From the NCBI GenBank assembly GCA_037440525.1, contig JBBITW010000166.1, forward strand, positions 1-7,673: 7,673 nt of DNA. Reading direction: 5' to 3'. Origin of the DNA: JBBITW01 sp037440525. GTDB taxonomy: Bacteria > Desulfobacterota > BSN033 > UBA1163. Shown here in pieces: positions 6,183 through 7,673 of this stretch (its first letter is position 1; each line of letters opens with the position of its first letter). The notes beneath the pieces were generated by a model that saw only the letters and a program-made list of their open reading frames with translations, ran no database searches and had not been told where the DNA came from. Made by a program: the position numbers and the translations under genes.

Positions 6183-7673
6183 ATGACTTCAAAGAAAAAA
6201 AGATTTCAGAGGCTGATGGAGCCAGGTTACATCGGCCGGTTAAAGACAAGAAATCGGATTATCAAAACTGCTTCAGGCACAGGTTATGCTGAAGATGGAC
6301 TTCCTTCTGAACGGATGAATGAATTTTATGCATCACTTGCAAGGGGTGGAGTTGGATTGATAATCGTGGAGAATTGCAGTGTTGAGTGGCCAAGGGGTAC
6401 CCATTTTGTAAAAACGGGATTAAGATTCCATGAGGATAGTTGTATCCCCTACCATCGTAGATTAACCGAGGCAGTTCATAAGTATAACTGTCCCATATTC
6501 ATTCAGTTCATGCATGCAGGTCCGTGGTTTGCCAAACAGGAAGGAGTGAGTCCGGAAGGGCGTATAGCAGTTTCCTCTTTAAGAGAGGATGAATTGCCAT
6601 CGGATGCATGGGTCACGGGTAAAGAACTTACCATTGATGAAATAAAGGAATTAATTGATATCTTTGCAAGGGCAGCAGTTAGGGCCCAGAAGGCAGGATA
6701 CGATGGTGTGGAGATAAATGGTTCATACTATCATCTTATCAATGGATTTCTTTCTCGCTTCTGGAATAGAAGACAGGATTCTTATGGTTGCAGGAGCCTA
6801 AAAGACAGGACAAGATTTTATTGCGAAGTTATCAGGGAGGTAAAAAGACGATGTGGAGAAGATTACCCGGTTGCAACCAATATCAATGCGATTGAATTTG
6901 GGCTTAAAAATGGGCTTACCCTCGAAGAGTCCAAAGGGATTGCACAATTCCTCGAAAAGGCAGGGGCTGACCTCATCCAGGTAAGAGTCTCGGGGTATGG
7001 AGAATATGGTAGTTTACTCCTGCCCGAACATCTTTTATATCCAGAGATCCCAAAAAATCTTGATCTAAATGGATTGGACCTGAGTCATAACGGAAGGGGC
7101 ATCCTCGTTCCTCTGGCTACAGCCATTAAGAAAATGGTCTCTATTCCAGTTTGTTCTGCTGGAAGGCTTGATCCTGAAATAGGAGAAGAATTGTTAGAAC
7201 AGGGAAAACTTGATTTTATAGGGATGACAAGAAGATTGATTGCTGATCCTGATCTGCCAAATAAAGTATTTAGCGGAAGGTTAAAAGAGATTGTCCCTTG
7301 TGCTGGTTGTGGTTATTGCTCAGAGTCTCGTAAAGGCGATCAACCACTTAAGTGTCGAATGAATCCTGCTGTTGGAAGGGAAAAGGAATATGAAATAAAA
7401 CCTGCAGAGGAGAAGAAAAAGATTATGATTGTGGGTGGAGGACCTGCAGGGATGGAGGCCGCAAGAGTATCAGCCCTGAGGGGCCATAAAGTAACGCTCT
7501 TTGAAAAAGAACCTTATCTTGGGGGATCGGCTCTCACTGCCGCACTCATAAAAGAATTTGAATCCCAAGATATTCTAAAGATGATTGCTTATTTTAAAAA
7601 TCAATTGTCCCGACTTCAGGTTGGTCTACATTTGAAAAAGGAGGTGGATCTATCAACCATAGAAAAGATCAGG
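6183..7673 (+). CDS. Old Yellow Enzyme-like NADH:flavin oxidoreductase with 4Fe-4S and FAD domains (2,4-dienoyl-CoA/enoate reductase type), C-terminus outside window
   Basis: The frame is open from ATG 6183 to the window edge (497 codons); related enzymes are about 640-680 aa, so roughly a quarter is missing. Order: an FMN-binding TIM barrel at about 1-360, starting with FQRLMEPGYIGRLKTRNRI; a cysteine cluster Cys373, 376, 379, 391 for a 4Fe-4S centre; then an FAD/NAD-binding fold with GGGPAG at 418-423 and LFEKEPYLGGS. In this family NAD(P)H electrons pass FAD to 4Fe-4S to FMN and reduce a C=C bond conjugated to a carbonyl. Unusual points: HAGR of the barrel is HAGP (His111-Pro114), and the usual active-site stretch is GSYYHL (180-185), so His184 stands where E. 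coli FadH has its catalytic Tyr. The first three cysteines are spaced C-x2-C-x2-C instead of the FadH-like C-x2-C-x3-C. The start overlaps the end of the operon upstream: an AAGGA at 6167-6171 lies inside the previous gene, suggesting coupled translation. A seven-A run (6195-6201) follows the start. Confidence 0.85.
   Translation, partial: MTSKKKRFQRLMEPGYIGRLKTRNRIIKTASGTGYAEDGLPSERMNEFYASLARGGVGLIIVENCSVEWPRGTHFVKTGLRFHEDSCIPYHRRLTEAVHKYNCPIFIQFMHAGPWFAKQEGVSPEGRIAVSSLREDELPSDAWVTGKELTIDEIKELIDIFARAAVRAQKAGYDGVEINGSYYHLINGFLSRFWNRRQDSYGCRSLKDRTRFYCEVIREVKRRCGEDYPVATNINAIEFGLKNGLTLEESKGIAQFLEKAGADLIQVRVSGYGEYGSLLLPEHLLYPEIPKNLDLNGLDLSHNGRGILVPLATAIKKMVSIPVCSAGRLDPEIGEELLEQGKLDFIGMTRRLIADPDLPNKVFSGRLKEIVPCAGCGYCSESRKGDQPLKCRMNPAVGREKEYEIKPAEEKKKIMIVGGGPAGMEAARVSALRGHKVTLFEKEPYLGGSALTAALIKEFESQDILKMIAYFKNQLSRLQVGLHLKKEVDLSTIEKIR

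Noticed and set aside
1..7673. tRNA, rRNA, CRISPR array, insertion sequence or prophage genes
   Set aside because: No cloverleaf-like segment, repeated spacer unit, transposase or phage protein was seen; genes fill nearly all of the window.

Overview
The window holds one same-strand gene cluster from an anaerobic-looking bacterium with AT-rich DNA (roughly 40% GC by eye). Arginine is often AGA/AGG, isoleucine often ATA, and several genes have strong Shine-Dalgarno sites. The gene content (tripartite tricarboxylate transporter, FAD_binding_2 flavoproteins, an Old Yellow Enzyme-type iron-sulfur flavoenzyme) would suit Desulfobacterota or another uncultured anaerobe. That taxonomic guess is weak because no marker gene is present.

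Layout, all on the + strand: 1-137 is a leader with a possible promoter and the strong ribosome site of the first gene. 138-1118 is a tctC-type periplasmic solute-binding protein gene broken by a single in-frame TAA. 1141-1608 is tctB and 1638-3125 is tctA, the small and large membrane subunits of the same transporter. 3141-4592 and 4672-6177 are two divergent paralogous FAD-dependent oxidoreductases. 6183 to the window edge is an FMN/4Fe-4S/FAD enoate-reductase-like protein, cut off by the window end. Gaps are 5 to 79 nt, so this reads as one operon or two tightly linked ones; the 79-nt gap at 4593-4671 is the only place with a possible internal control element.

Inferred joint role: the transporter brings an organic acid into the cell. 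The two flavoproteins, which lack export signals and so should be cytoplasmic, and the OYE-like enzyme would then carry out C=C / C-C redox chemistry on it or on a derived thioester. The flavoproteins lack the residues that define fumarate reductase, and the OYE-like enzyme has changed residues at the usual substrate-binding and proton-donor positions. The substrate is therefore probably not one of the textbook ones, and I cannot name it from sequence.

The points most worth checking are the premature stop in tctC, which lies in the loop of a perfect 7-bp inverted repeat, and the altered active sites of the three redox enzymes.
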